From positions 868,001 through 932,000 of the forward strand of contig CALNWN010000001.1 of the NCBI GenBank assembly GCA_940746715.1: 64,000 nt of DNA. The letters run 5' to 3'. The DNA comes from an uncultured Paraburkholderia sp. (GTDB lineage: Bacteria > Pseudomonadota > Gammaproteobacteria > Burkholderiales > Burkholderiaceae). Shown here piece after piece: positions 1 through 12,316 of the stretch (position 1 is its first letter; each line of letters starts with the position of its first letter). The notes beneath the pieces are model-generated. The model had not been told where the DNA came from. It was given only the letters and a program-made list of their open reading frames with translations, and made no database searches. The position numbers were made by a program, and so were the translations under genes.

Positions 1-211
1 ACGCCGCGTCGGCGCTCAGAGCCGCCGCGCGGTCGATCACACCGAGTTCCAGCGCGCGTGCACTCGACGCGGCCGAGCGGCCCACGCCGATCACCGTGCG
101 TGCGCCATCCGCCTCGCCGCGCTCGCGCAGCGCGCGCGCGAGCGATCCGCCGATCAGGCCGACACCGAAAATCACCAGCTTGTTAAAAGAGAACGCGGCC
201 ACGTCGGTCAC
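1..211 (-). CDS. tyrA: Prephenate dehydrogenase, N-terminal part (runs off window)
   Basis: Oxidises prephenate to 4-hydroxyphenylpyruvate in tyrosine synthesis. About 70 N-terminal residues are visible. Residues 11-24 read KLVIFGVGLIGGSL, a Rossmann GxGxxG nucleotide-binding loop typical of TyrA/ProC-like dehydrogenases, followed by a plausible second strand (VIGVGRS). The start is taken as GTG at 211; no good Shine-Dalgarno was found, so the exact start is uncertain. It lies just downstream of hisC on the same strand, matching the Burkholderia order serC-pheA-hisC-tyrA. The frame is open to the window edge; the C-terminal dehydrogenase domain is not in view. Confidence 0.8.
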   Translation of the reverse strand, partial: MTDVAAFSFNKLVIFGVGLIGGSLARALRERGEADGARTVIGVGRSAASSARALELGVIDRAAALSADAA

Positions 212-263
212 AGAAAAAGCGCGCCTTTCGGAGAAACGAGGCGCGCGGGTCAAAATTCGCCGC

Positions 264-1375
264 CTACGCGGTGGCGAGCGTTTTTTCGAGTGCGGCGATA
301 AACGCCTCGTTTTCTTCGGGCAGCCCGATCGTCACGCGCAGCCATTGCGGCAAACCGTAATTGCCGACCGGACGCACAATGACGCCCTGCTTCAGCAATT
401 CGAGATTCACGCGGTTGCCGGCTGCGTCGTCGTCGCCCAGCGCACCAGCACGAAGTTACCGTCGGACGGCACATATTCGAGACCGAGCTTGTCGAATGCT
501 TCTATCAGACGGCGATAGCCCTGCGCGTTGAGCGCTGCCGACTTCTCCAGAAACGCCTTGTCGTTGAGCGCGGCAATGGCCGCGGCCTGCGCGAGCGTGT
601 TCACGTTGAACGGCTGGCGCAGACGGTTCAGGAGATCGGTCAACTCCGGCTGCGCAATCGCGAAGCCCACGCGCAGGCCGGCCAGGCCGAACGCCTTTGA
701 GAACGTGCGCGACACGAGCAGGTTCGGATAACGGCGCACCCATTCGATCGAGTCGTAGCGCTTTTCCGCCGGCAGGTATTCCGTGTACGCCTCGTCCAGC
801 ACGACGGCCACGTGGCGCGGCACCTCGTCGAGAAACGCTTCGAGCTTCGGACCTTCGATGAACGTGCCCGTCGGATTATTCGGATTGGCGACGAAGATGA
901 GCCGGGTGTCGTCGGTGATCATCGCGGCGAGCATCGCATCGAGATCGTGGCCGAACTTCACCGCCGGCACGACGATCGCGCGCGCCCAAACCTTGGGTGG
1001 CAGCGCGTAGACCGCGAACGAATACTGCGCGTAAATGATGGACTACCCTTTTTCGACGAACGCGTGCGCGGCGATTTCGAGAATGTCGTTACTGCCGTTG
1101 CCGAGCGTGATCCAGTCGGACGGTACGCCGTAGCGTTCGCCGAGCGCGGTCTTCAGCTCGAACGCATTCGCGTCGAGATAGCGGCCCAATTCGCTCGCGG
1201 CCCGCGCCATTGCACGTTGAGCCGACTCGGGCATGCCGAGCGGATTCTCGTTCGACGCCAGTTTCACGATTTTCGCCTCGTCCAGCCCGAACTCGCGCGC
1301 GACTTCCGAAATCGGCTTGCCCGCGATGTAAGGCGCAATGGCGCGCACGTAAGAAGGACCGAAGGACGTTGTCAT
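264..1375 (-). pseudogene. hisC: Histidinol-phosphate aminotransferase, disrupted
   Basis: PLP-dependent class II aminotransferase, HisC2-like. The start ATG at 1375 gives MTTSFGPSYVRAIAPYI, and the PLP-lysine segment SRTFSKAFGLAGLR is present. The frame is damaged three ways. A TAG near 1045 stands where the family has Gln after FVEKG (consistent with CAG to TAG). A net 3-base loss at about 985-1000 garbles ALATQGLGAR into ALPPKVWAR. A 1-base deletion near 440 throws the last 55 residues (ending EKTLATA) into another frame. The neighbours pheA and serC are intact. In this group aromatic aminotransfer can be shared with a second HisC in the his operon, which would explain tolerance; that copy is outside the window, so this is inference. 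Confidence 0.85.
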
Positions 1376-1460
1376 GAAATCTCCGAACGATTATTAGAAA
1401 AGTCGCGACGAGCGCACCGGCGTACTGGCTGGCCGGCGCTTGTTCGCGGGTTGCCAGTCA

Positions 1461-2543
1461 TCAGCGGGCGCGCGGATACGAGCCCAGAATCTTCAGGAAT
1501 GCCGCTTTCTCGCCGAGCTCGGTCAACGCGGCGGCCACGGCCGGATCGTCGCGATGACCTTCGACGTCGATATAGAAGTAGTACTCCCACGTGCCGACGC
1601 GCGCCGGACGCGATTCGAAGCGGGTCATGGAAACGCTGTGGCGCGCAAGCTGCTCGAGCAGCTTGAACACCGCGCCCGGCTCGTTCGGGACCGACACGAT
1701 CAGCGACGTCTGGTCATGGCCGCTCGCGCCCGTGCGCTCCTTGCCGATCATCACAAAGCGGGTACGGTTGTGCGGATCGTCCTGAATCAGCGCGTACGCG
1801 ACCTGCAAACCGTAGTGCGACGCGGCGCGAGCGCCGGCGATGGCCGCGACGGTCGGATCTTCCGCCGCCATGCGCGCCGCTTCGGCATTGCTCGACACGG
1901 CCTGGCGCTCGAGATGCGGCGCGTTGCTCGCGAGCCAGCGCAGGCACTGCGCGAGTGCCTGTGCGTGCGCGCAGACGCGCGTGACGCCGGTCAGGCCGCC
2001 GTTCAGCGTCAACAGGTTGTGATGGATCGGCAACGCAAGCTCGCCGCCGATTGTCAGTTGCGTTTGCAACAGCAGGTCCAGCGTGCGCGACACCGCACCT
2101 TCGGTGGAATTCTCGACTGGCACGACACCGAATTCCGCCGCGCCTGCTTCGACCGAGCGGAACACTTCGTCGATGGACGGGCACGGCAGCCCTTCGATCG
2201 ATTGACCGAAGTACTCGTGTATGGCCTGTTCGCTATAGGTGCCGACCGGCCCGAGATACGCCGCCTTGATGGTCCTTTCCAGCGCGCGGCTCGCGGCCAT
2301 GATCTCGCGCCAGATCGCGCTGATGTGCTCGCTCGCGAGCGGCCCTTCGCTCATGTCCTGCAGACGCGCGATCACCTGCTGCTCGCGCTCCGGGCGAAAC
2401 ACCGGCGCGTTGAAATGCTTCTTGACCTCGCCCACTTCGAGCGCCACCGCGGCGCGCTGATTGAGAAGCGCGATCAGCTGCGCGTCGAGCGCGTCGATGC
2501 GCTCGCGAAGAGGTTTGAGTCGATTGTTGAGTTCGTCGTCCAT
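1461..2543 (-). CDS. pheA: Bifunctional chorismate mutase / prephenate dehydratase
   Basis: P-protein of phenylalanine biosynthesis: chorismate to prephenate to phenylpyruvate, cytosolic, feedback-regulated by Phe. It has 360 residues when started at MDDELNNRLKPLRERIDALD (ATG at 2543); the in-frame extension upstream has no family similarity. The AroQ chorismate mutase helices cover about 1-90, and the prephenate dehydratase domain about 95-270 with the catalytic TRF motif (NRTRFVMIG). A C-terminal ACT domain contains NEPGAVFKLL and an ESRP motif for Phe binding. Length and domains are complete. It sits between serC and hisC on the same strand, probably as one operon. Confidence 0.96.
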   Translation of the reverse strand: MDDELNNRLKPLRERIDALDAQLIALLNQRAAVALEVGEVKKHFNAPVFRPEREQQVIARLQDMSEGPLASEHISAIWREIMAASRALERTIKAAYLGPVGTYSEQAIHEYFGQSIEGLPCPSIDEVFRSVEAGAAEFGVVPVENSTEGAVSRTLDLLLQTQLTIGGELALPIHHNLLTLNGGLTGVTRVCAHAQALAQCLRWLASNAPHLERQAVSSNAEAARMAAEDPTVAAIAGARAASHYGLQVAYALIQDDPHNRTRFVMIGKERTGASGHDQTSLIVSVPNEPGAVFKLLEQLARHSVSMTRFESRPARVGTWEYYFYIDVEGHRDDPAVAAALTELGEKAAFLKILGSYPRAR

Positions 2544-2642
2544 GCGTGAAAACGGTCCTGCCCGTAGTTGCTGCAAAGAATTGCCGCAAAAAACTGCTGC
2601 AAAAATGCGTGCTGGAAAGGATGCGCGCCGAATGCCCGGCAC

Positions 2643-3725
2643 TCAGGCGCTGTGCTGTTCGAATTCCTTCATGTATTCGACAAGCACTTTCACGCCTTCG
2701 AGCGGGACGGCGTTGTAAATCGACGCCCGCATGCCGCCGACGGACTTGTGGCCCTTGAGCTGCACCATTCCCCGCGCTTTCGCGCCGGCGAGGAAATCTT
2801 CGTTGCGCGACTCGTCGGCGAGGAAAAACGGTACGTTCATCCGCGAGCGCGAGCCACGCTCGACCTTATTCAGATAGAAGCTGCTCGAGTCGATTGCGTC
2901 GTACAGCAGCTTCGACTTTTCGAGATTGCGTGCTTCCATTGCGGCGAGGCCGCCCTGCTTTTTCAACCACTTGAACACGAGGCCGGCGATGTAGATCGCA
3001 TAAGTGGGCGGCGTGTTGTACATGGAATTGTTTTCGGCGACCGTCTTCCATTCGAACGCCGACGGGCAGATAGGCAGCGCCCGGTCGAGCATGTCCTCGC
3101 GCACGATCACCACCGTCACGCCCGCCATGCCGATATTCTTTTGCGCGCCGCCGAACAGCACGCCGTATTTGGCGATGTCCATGGGACGCGACAGGATGTG
3201 CGAAGACGCGTCCGCCACCAGCGGAATATTGCCGAGGTCGGGAATCTCGAAGGTCTCGACACCATGGATCGTCTCGTTCGTGCACAGGTGCACGTACGCA
3301 GGATCGTTCGACAATTGCCATTCGGGAAAGGCCGGCGCGCGAGTGAAACCGTCCGCTGTCTGGCCGCTCGCGGCGAGATGCACGGAGCCGTACTTCTGCG
3401 CTTCCTTGAACGACTTTTGCGACCAGGAACCGGTGATTACAAAGTCGGCGCGCGGTTTGGTGCCGAGCAGGTTCATCGGCACGATCGCGTTTTCGCCGAG
3501 ACCGCCGCCCTGCAGAAACAATATCCGATGGCTCGCCGGCACGGCCAGCAGCTCGCGCAGGTCGGTGAGCGCTTCCTCGTGGATCGACATGAATTCTTTC
3601 CCGCGATGGCTCATTTCCATCACGCTCATGCCGCTGCCTTGCCAGTCGAGCATTTCGGCGGCTGCCTGACGCAGCACTTCTTCGGGCATGGCCGCTGGGC
3701 CGGCGGAGAAATTAAAGACGCGCAT
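2643..3725 (-). CDS. serC: Phosphoserine aminotransferase
   Basis: PLP enzyme converting 3-phosphohydroxypyruvate to phosphoserine, also used in pyridoxine synthesis. It has 360 residues, the usual SerC length, starting [18 protein letters not shown] at 3725 with AGGA about 9 bases upstream. The PLP lysine lies in [12 protein letters not shown]; the SAGP start and the [15 protein letters not shown] phosphate-binding segment are conserved. It is the first gene of the serC-pheA-hisC-tyrA set; a terminator separates it from the DUF2059 gene upstream, so it must have its own promoter. Confidence 0.97.
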   Translation of the reverse strand: MRVFNFSAGPAAMPEEVLRQAAAEMLDWQGSGMSVMEMSHRGKEFMSIHEEALTDLRELLAVPASHRILFLQGGGLGENAIVPMNLLGTKPRADFVITGSWSQKSFKEAQKYGSVHLAASGQTADGFTRAPAFPEWQLSNDPAYVHLCTNETIHGVETFEIPDLGNIPLVADASSHILSRPMDIAKYGVLFGGAQKNIGMAGVTVVIVREDMLDRALPICPSAFEWKTVAENNSMYNTPPTYAIYIAGLVFKWLKKQGGLAAMEARNLEKSKLLYDAIDSSSFYLNKVERGSRSRMNVPFFLADESRNEDFLAGAKARGMVQLKGHKSVGGMRASIYNAVPLEGVKVLVEYMKEFEQHSA

Positions 3726-4062
3726 CGTGAGATCCTGAAAGCGGCGCGAACACGAAAAGTCGCGCACGAGTCGCTGAATCGGTAAAGCGGCCGCCGCGCA
3801 AAGACGCTGCGGGAAAACGGCTATGTTTCAGCCGACGCGAATAACCGCTCCGGCTGGCTGCGACTATCGACAATCGCAGCCGCGTTTGAGCCGCCCGCAT
3901 CGACGATTGAGCGCCGAAAAAACAATGGCCGCTTGCGCACATGCGCAAATGGCCATTATCGCATTGTCCCCGCTAACCCGCCAAACGCGGCGGCCCTGAA
4001 ATCGGGCCACCGGTGGCGCGCCAGCGCGCCAGCGCGGTATTCGCGCGGCTTTCGCCTGAGGC
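3726..4062. other. Intergenic region upstream of serC
   Basis: 337 bases with no credible gene. It holds the terminator of the DUF2059 gene (3917-3957) and, towards serC, the presumed serC operon promoter, for which I see no clear -35/-10 pair. Short ORFs here lack family features and ribosome-binding sites. Confidence 0.6.
3917..3957 (-). terminator. Rho-independent terminator of the DUF2059 gene
   Basis: On the minus strand AATGGCC / TTGCGCA arms pair with TGCGCAA / GGCCATT around a 2-base turn (two stacked 7-bp stems with one 2x2 internal mismatch), followed by a run of six T. It lies about 105 bases past the DUF2059 stop. Confidence 0.85.
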
Positions 4063-4665
4063 TTACTTAGCCGGCTTGACCGAAGCGACTTCCTTGTCGG
4101 CCTGGTCACGCGTTACCTTGATCGATTGCGGCATGTACTTCTGCATCAAGCCGTTGACGACGTCGCGGCCAACCTGGTCCTGAACCTGGATGAACTTGCG
4201 GCCGGTCGGGCTCTTGTAAAAAGCCGTCAGATCCTTGATTTCCGACGTGCTGTAATACTTTGCGTACGCGTCGTACTGAGCCTGCATGGCGTCCTGGCGG
4301 AAGCCGTCCGTCGCGAAGACCTGACCCGCGCCGTCAACCAGCTTCGGCACTGCGTTCTTTTGCAGCGTCGGGACGGAAGCCTGCTTCTGCTTGTCCGTCA
4401 TCGTCTTGTTTTCACTCAGCGCGTCCGACAGGATGGCCGGAACGAGCTGCTTTGCCTGCATTTGCGCGCTGTTGCCGATTGCGCCGACGAGCTTCTGTGC
4501 GTCGATTGCGTCCAGCAGGTCCTTGATGGCAGCCTGCTTGGCCGGATCAACCGGTGCCGCGGCAGCAGCCGGCGCCGACGGAGCCTGGCTCTGAAGCGCT
4601 TGAGCCATGGCAAAGGTCGGCACGAGGGCAGCCAGCAACGCCAGTTGTTTGAATCGTTTCTGCAT
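4063..4665 (-). CDS. DUF2059 periplasmic protein
   Basis: Exported protein of about 200 residues. An N-terminal signal peptide (basic MQKRFK, hydrophobic LALLAALVPTFAMA, cleavage after AMA) is followed by an Ala/Pro linker to about residue 40, then an all-helical DUF2059 domain with the conserved segment LTAFYKSPTGRKF. Two adjacent ATG codons (4668 and 4665) are possible; AGGGAG lies 2 and 5 bases upstream respectively, so the second is preferred. It sits between gyrA and serC, a conserved position in Burkholderia. No biochemical role is established for the family. Intact. Confidence 0.88.
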   Translation of the reverse strand: MQKRFKQLALLAALVPTFAMAQALQSQAPSAPAAAAAPVDPAKQAAIKDLLDAIDAQKLVGAIGNSAQMQAKQLVPAILSDALSENKTMTDKQKQASVPTLQKNAVPKLVDGAGQVFATDGFRQDAMQAQYDAYAKYYSTSEIKDLTAFYKSPTGRKFIQVQDQVGRDVVNGLMQKYMPQSIKVTRDQADKEVASVKPAK

Positions 4666-4755
4666 CATTACTCCCTAATAGAAATTAACTTGAACTGCCA
4701 GCCGCGCGGAAAGCGTATCGGCCCGACACGCCATTCTTTCCCGCGGAGCTTTCAA

Positions 4756-7416
<2,661 letters not shown>

Positions 7417-7888
7417 TATCCGTATCTTTTACGTGCGAAAGCAGCGAGAACCCGACACCTTCGCGTAAGCATTGCAGACGCAACTCATCACACGATTCTA
7501 ACATGCCGCCAATCCCGGCCCTGCGGGCAGACGTATACTATTAGTAGGCCGTCTCGAAAAAGTTCCGCAGCGGGCGTTTTTTGTGTGGGTCAGGCTCGAT
7601 TCGTGCGTAGGGCAATTCGCCGCTCAGCCATGACTGGCGGGACGCTCCGGGCGATTGCGGTGTTGCGCATGCACCACAATGGAGGGTGATTTGATCGGGG
7701 CGGATTTTTTATCGTCGGAAGGGAACGATATGGCAAAATGCCAACGCACAAAGAGTCGGACACTGCTCGAAGTCTAGACACAGCGTTTTTTGTTCCGCAC
7801 CAATGTTATACTTCGAGCAATGTATGACTTGTCTTCGTCAACAGGCTCGCAGTAAACCTGCGGTAATCTCAATTTCGAGAGGAGAAAT
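7417..7888. other. Divergent gyrA / ompA regulatory region
   Basis: 472 bases without a gene. It must hold the promoters of gyrA (minus) and ompA (plus). A TATACT -10-like box occurs at 7806-7811 about 80 bases before ompA, and TAGAAT at about 7496-7501 on the minus strand before gyrA; neither has a convincing -35, so both are tentative. The small ORFs in this interval have no family features. Confidence 0.5.
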
Positions 7889-8536
7889 ATGAATAAACTT
7901 TCAAAGCTCGCGTTCATTGCAGCTACCGCGGTTATGGCTGCATCCGCCATGGCACAGTCGGTGCCGGCGTCGCGACAAGCTACCAATGACAACTGGGTGA
8001 ATGGTACTGGCGAATACGTGTGGATGAACGGCACGAACGAGCTTTGCTGGCGCGATGCATTCTGGACGCCGGCAACGGCTAACGCCAAGTGCGACGGCGC
8101 ACTGGTCGCCCAGGCTCCGACGCCGCCGGCTCCGGTCGCACCGGCACCGGCTATCACCAGCCAGAAGATCACGTATCATGCTGACGCACTGTTCGACTTC
8201 GACAAGGCTATCCTGAAGCCGGCCGGCAAGGAAAAGCTGGACGACCTGGCATCGAAGATTCAAGGCGTGAACCTCGAAGTCGTCGTGGCAACGGGTTACA
8301 CGGACCGCATCGGTTCGGACAAGTACAACGACCGTCTGTCGCTGCGTCGCGCTCAAGTTGTGAAGGCATACCTGGTCAGCAAGGGCATCGAATCCAACCG
8401 TATCTACACGGAAGGCAAGGGCAAGCGCAACCCGGTCACGACCGGCTGCAACCAGAAGAACCGCAAGCAACTGATCGCCTGCCTCGCACCGGATCGTCGC
8501 GTGGAAGTCGAAGTTGTCGGTACTTCGAAGCAGTAA
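7889..8536 (+). CDS. ompA: OmpA-family outer membrane protein
   Basis: Outer-membrane, peptidoglycan-binding protein of 215 residues. Signal peptide MNKLSKLAFIAATAVMAASA with cleavage after AMA; a short N-terminal region with conserved NWVNGTGEYVWMNG and a Cys pair; a Pro/Ala linker at about 73-87; then an OmpA_C domain (about 100-210) with FDFDKAILKP and the peptidoglycan-binding stretch GYTDRIGSDKYNDRLSLRRA. It lacks an eight-stranded beta barrel, as is usual for the Burkholderia gyrA-linked copy. AGAGGAG provides a strong ribosome-binding site. Intact. Confidence 0.95.
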   Translation: MNKLSKLAFIAATAVMAASAMAQSVPASRQATNDNWVNGTGEYVWMNGTNELCWRDAFWTPATANAKCDGALVAQAPTPPAPVAPAPAITSQKITYHADALFDFDKAILKPAGKEKLDDLASKIQGVNLEVVVATGYTDRIGSDKYNDRLSLRRAQVVKAYLVSKGIESNRIYTEGKGKRNPVTTGCNQKNRKQLIACLAPDRRVEVEVVGTSKQ

Positions 8537-8556
8537 GCTACACCTGCGCAGTATCA

Positions 8557-8584
8557 AAAGCCCCGCCGAAGCGGGGCTTTTTTA
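8557..8584 (+). terminator. Rho-independent terminator after ompA
   Basis: Perfect 10-bp stem AAAGCCCCGC/GCGGGGCTTT with a CGAA tetraloop and following T run, 20 bases after the ompA stop. Confidence 0.95.
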
Positions 8585-8704
8585 TTGCCTCGTGACCGAG
8601 GGCCGTCAGCGCCAAGCGGCATTTTGCCGCCCCGGCCCCTCCCCTATATACTCCGGGTTTATCCTCGAGCGCCCGCTCACCGCTCTCATCGAGGCTGCTT
8701 TGCC

Positions 8705-9403
8705 ATGACCAACGCCGATCCCCACGAACTGCAGAAATTCAGCGACCTCGCGCATCGTTGGTGGGACCCGAACGCCGAATTCAAACCGCTGCACGAACTC
8801 AACCCCGTGCGTCTGAACTGGATCGACGCCCACGCCCATCTGGCCGGCAAACGCGTGCTGGACATTGGCTGTGGCGGCGGGATTCTGTCGGAATCCATGG
8901 CGGGGCTGGGTGCGGATGTCAAAGGCATCGATCTGTCGAGCGAGGCGCTCGGCGTCGCGGATCTTCACAGCCTTGAAAGTGGTGTAACCGTTAGTTACGA
9001 GGAAATCGCCGCCGAAGCGCTCGCCGCTCGTGAACCGGGCACCTACGACGTCGTCACCTGTATGGAAATGCTAGAGCACGTGCCGCAACCATCGGCGATC
9101 GTCGAGGCATGCAAGACGCTCGTCAAACCGGGTGGCTGGGTGTTCTTCTCCACGCTTAACCGCAACGTGAAATCTTATCTCTTCGCGGTCATCGGCGCCG
9201 AATACATTGCGCGGATGCTGCCCAAGGGCACGCACGACTACGCGCGTTTCATCCGCCCGTCGGAACTCGCCGGCTTCGTGCGCGCTGCGGGCCTGCGCAC
9301 GACGGACATCAAGGGCATTGTCTACAACCCGCTCTCGAAGCACTTCGCGCTTTCGGCGGACACGAGCGTGAATTACATGCTCGCGTGCCGTCGCGACGCG
9401 TAA
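8705..9403 (+). CDS. ubiG: Ubiquinone biosynthesis O-methyltransferase
   Basis: SAM-dependent 3-demethylubiquinol 3-O-methyltransferase. 232 residues from [23 protein letters not shown]-binding motif [29 protein letters not shown] at about 50-75, post-I motif TCMEMLEHV, and UbiG-specific [13 protein letters not shown]. Intact; 28 bases upstream of gph, with which it is probably co-transcribed. Confidence 0.97.
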   Translation: MTNADPHELQKFSDLAHRWWDPNAEFKPLHELNPVRLNWIDAHAHLAGKRVLDIGCGGGILSESMAGLGADVKGIDLSSEALGVADLHSLESGVTVSYEEIAAEALAAREPGTYDVVTCMEMLEHVPQPSAIVEACKTLVKPGGWVFFSTLNRNVKSYLFAVIGAEYIARMLPKGTHDYARFIRPSELAGFVRAAGLRTTDIKGIVYNPLSKHFALSADTSVNYMLACRRDA

Positions 9404-9431
9404 TCTGCCTAACGCCGACAAGACCGAATCA

Positions 9432-10145
9432 ATGAGCGACCCCACGCCCCTGCCCCAGCGCGAAGACAACGAGGATTCGCTCGGTCTTTGCCAAGCCGTA
9501 CTGTTCGACCTGGACGGCACGCTCGCCGACACCGCGCCCGATCTGGCTGCCGCGGTCAACAAGATGCGCCACGACCGCGGTCTTGAAATGGTGCCGCTCG
9601 AAAGGCTGCGGCCGCTGGCATCGGCGGGCGCGCGCGGGCTGATCTGCGGCGGGTTCGGCATCGGGCCGGACCACCACGAGTTTGCGTCGATGCGCGAGGA
9701 ATTTCTCGCCAACTACGAAGCGGATCTTTGCATCGAAACCACGCTCTTTCCGGGCATCCCCGAACTGCTGGACGAACTCGACGCACGCGGCGTGCGCTGG
9801 GGCATCGTCACGAACAAGGTCGCACGGCTCACGGAACCGCTGATCGCGCAACTCGGCCTTGAAGAGCGCGCGGGCTGCGTGGTCAGCGGCGACACGACAC
9901 CGCATTCCAAGCCGCATCCCGCGCCCTTGCTGTATGCGGCGCGCGCGCTCGATACCGCGGCGGAGCGCATCGTCTATGTCGGCGACGATTTGCGCGACGT
10001 CCAGGCCGGTTTTGCGGCCGGCATGAAGACGGTGGCGGCGGCCTACGGCTATTGCGGCGACGACATTCCGCCCACGCAATGGCACGCGCAGCATGTCGTG
10101 CAGTCGCCCGCCGAGCTGCAGCGGCTGTTGCGCGATATCGGCTGA
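9432..10145 (+). CDS. gph: Phosphoglycolate phosphatase (HAD family)
   Basis: Hydrolyses 2-phosphoglycolate. 237 residues. HAD motif I VLFDLDGTLADTAPDL (nucleophile Asp and the +2 Asp), motif II Thr in GIVTNKVARLTEPLI, motif III Lys in TTPHSKPHPAPLLYA, and motif IV VGDDLRDVQAGFAAGM. The cap between motifs I and II is of the usual size. Intact and directly downstream of ubiG. Confidence 0.95.
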   Translation: MSDPTPLPQREDNEDSLGLCQAVLFDLDGTLADTAPDLAAAVNKMRHDRGLEMVPLERLRPLASAGARGLICGGFGIGPDHHEFASMREEFLANYEADLCIETTLFPGIPELLDELDARGVRWGIVTNKVARLTEPLIAQLGLEERAGCVVSGDTTPHSKPHPAPLLYAARALDTAAERIVYVGDDLRDVQAGFAAGMKTVAAAYGYCGDDIPPTQWHAQHVVQSPAELQRLLRDIG

Positions 10146-10232
10146 GTTTGTCGACACATATCGCTTGGCCGGCCGCCCCTCGTACGTGGCTCGCCTGCGG
10201 CAACAGCGCGCCGGCTCAGGCTAAGCTCGACC

Positions 10233-10261
10233 GAGACACGGCCGTCAAATTATTGTAAAAT
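10233..10261 (+). promoter_or_regulatory. Putative sigma-70 promoter of ssrA
   Basis: GAGACA (10233-10238) and TAAAAT (10256-10261) separated by 17 bases, placed so that transcription would begin about 27 bases before the mature tmRNA 5' end. Confidence 0.6.
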
Positions 10262-10295
10262 GTACGTTGGCTCGAAGTTCCGAGCAACGAACCGC

Positions 10296-10665
10296 GGGGG
10301 CGACCTGGTTTCGACAGGGGTTGCGAAGCGGCTAGGGCATGTCGAGGACCCGTCACCTCGTTAATCAATGGGAAAAACGTAACTGCAAACGACGATACGT
10401 TCGCACTGGCAGCCTAAGGGCCGCTGTCCTCTGCCTAGTTCACTGACGGGCTAGTGTCGCAAGACCGGTAGCAATACCGACAGAGGTCATATACGTCAGT
10501 TAAGCCTTGACGAAGTCACGACGTCCGGGTCGAAAATCTAGTGAATCGCCGTAGTGCAGCGTGTTCGTCCGCGTCACTTCGGTTAAATCAAAAGACAGAA
10601 CTAAACATGTAGAACTGGTCGTAGAGTGTTTCTGGACGCGGGTTCGATTCCCGCCGCCTCCACCA
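10296..10665 (+). ncRNA. ssrA: Transfer-messenger RNA
   Basis: 370 bases. The 5' end GGGGGCGACCTGG and the 3' end GGTTCGATTCCCGCCGCCTCCACCA form the tRNA-like domain: GGGGGCG pairs with CGCCTCC, the T-loop GGTTCGATTCC is present and CCA is encoded. The tag reading frame at 10385-10417 (GCA AAC GAC ... GCC TAA) encodes ANDDTFALAA and then stops; a tag of this type is characteristic of the Burkholderia group. It rescues stalled ribosomes with SmpB and marks products for proteolysis. Confidence 0.98.
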
Positions 10666-10715
10666 GACACCTTGCAGCAAAACGGCACTGCCATGGACAG
10701 CGGCCTTGACGAAGA

Positions 10716-10748
10716 CCCCGACGGCGCCAGCCGGGCGGGGCTTTTTTT
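10716..10748 (+). terminator. Rho-independent terminator after ssrA
   Basis: CCCCG...CGGGG outer stem with an inner GGC/GCC pairing, followed by seven T, about 50 bases past the tmRNA 3' end. Confidence 0.85.
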
Positions 10749-10857
10749 CATGGTGATTCCGGATTCCCGTTGCCAACGCGTCGACTTGCAGATCAAGCGC
10801 GCTGTTCGGATACAGGGCTTGCCCAAGACACGCCTCACTTTGGGCCGCTTGCTGCGC

Positions 10858-12316
10858 TTACTGACGAATAGCCGTTAGTGCCCGCAGCACGTCTGCGTCG
10901 AACTTTGGCCGTCGCGTGTCCGCTTCCGCCAAGGCCGGTTGCGCGTTCGTGACGGGCACAGAGTGAGGCGCGTCTGCGGGAGCCACCGCCTGCTTCATCT
11001 GCGTGCCGGCCGGGTTTCGGCGCGCCTGCGTTTCCACCACTGTCCCACCGCTCACATTCCCATTCAGCAACAGCTCATTCACACGCGCGATCTCGTCGAT
11101 GTCGAGACTTGCGGCGGCTGCCTTCAACTGAAGCAGCGCCACCACGGTTGCATAGCGCGCACGAATCAGATCGCGCCGATTCGCGAAAAAGCCTCCGAGG
11201 CCCGCAACACATCGGTACTTGCACGGCTGCCCACGCGATAGCCGACGTTGGTCGCATCCAACGCGGCCTGCGAACTCTGCACCACACGCGACAGCAATTC
11301 GACCCGCGCGACGCCGGCATGAAAGCGCGACCAGTTCGTCTTGAGCTTTATCCCGCAGTGCCAGTTTTTCGTCGATTGTCGCGGTGTTCGCGCCACCCTC
11401 GAAAATGGGGATCGTCACCGACAGCATCGCCGTCGTGGTCGTCGTGGGACGCATATAGCCCGACGCTGCGCCAGCCGGCGTGTGGCTCGCCGTCAGATTG
11501 ACGACCGGCAGCCGCGCTGCGCGCGCCTTCTCCACCTTGAGCTCGGCGATGCGCTGATCGACTTGCTTCTGTTGCACGCTGTAGTCGTGGGCCGCCGCTT
11601 GGGAGGCCCAGCTTTTCACATCCGGCGGATTGAGCCCCGGCAGGCCGGCAACCTCCGAAACACGCGAGAGCGCCTCAAACGGCTCTCCGGTGAGGTGCTC
11701 GAGCGCCAGCCGTTTCAGTTGCACGTCGTCGCGCGCATCCTGTTGTTGCGATTGCGCCTGCTCGCGTGCCGCCTCGGCGTCCCGCACGTCGATGACCGTC
11801 GCCTCCCCCGCCCGCCGCTTACGGGCCAGCTCGCTCAGGTGCAGATCGAGCGTGGCCGCATAGTCGTTGGCGCGCGCCAGTTCGTCTTCGGCAGCAAGTT
11901 CGTCGAAGTATGCCTCTACTGCCCGCAAAATGACCGCTTGCCTCGCGCGCGAAGTCCACCGCGCCGCGGGCCTGGACGAAGTCCGCCTGCCTGTACGTCG
12001 TCCATCTGCTCCAGTCGAACACAGGCTGGGTGAGCACGACGGTCCATCCGCTTTGCCAGTAGTGCGTGTTGGGGAGGCCTTCCGTCACCACACTGTTGTA
12101 GGCCCGCCCCCACCCGCCGACCACCTGCGGAAGGAGCGCGGCGCGCGCTTTCGGCACGGCTTGCCCCGCCGCTCTCGAACCCGCCTGAAACGCCGCGAGA
12201 TCGGCGTCATGATCGGTGCTCCGCTCGACGACGCCAAGCAGGTCCACTGCAGCGGCTCCGGCATAGCCCACCGTTGTGAGCATGACGAATGCGCCTGCCA
12301 ACGCGCGCTTATTCAT
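10858..12316 (-). pseudogene. TolC-like outer membrane efflux protein, multiply frameshifted
   Basis: Outer-membrane channel of a type I secretion system. Starts MNKRALAGAFVMLTTVGYAG (signal peptide) at 12316, its ATG overlapping the stop of the ABC gene (ATGAATAA). TolC-type repeats are recognisable: VLTQPVFDWSRW near residue 95, then ELARANDYAATLDLHLSELARKRRAG, later VTIPIFEGG, then the second helical repeat with NVGYRVGSRASTDVL. These lie in different frames, with switches near 11935, 11345 and 11190. The total span (about 480 codons) matches TolC, so little was deleted. Stop at 10858. Last gene of the peptide-export operon. Confidence 0.8.
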
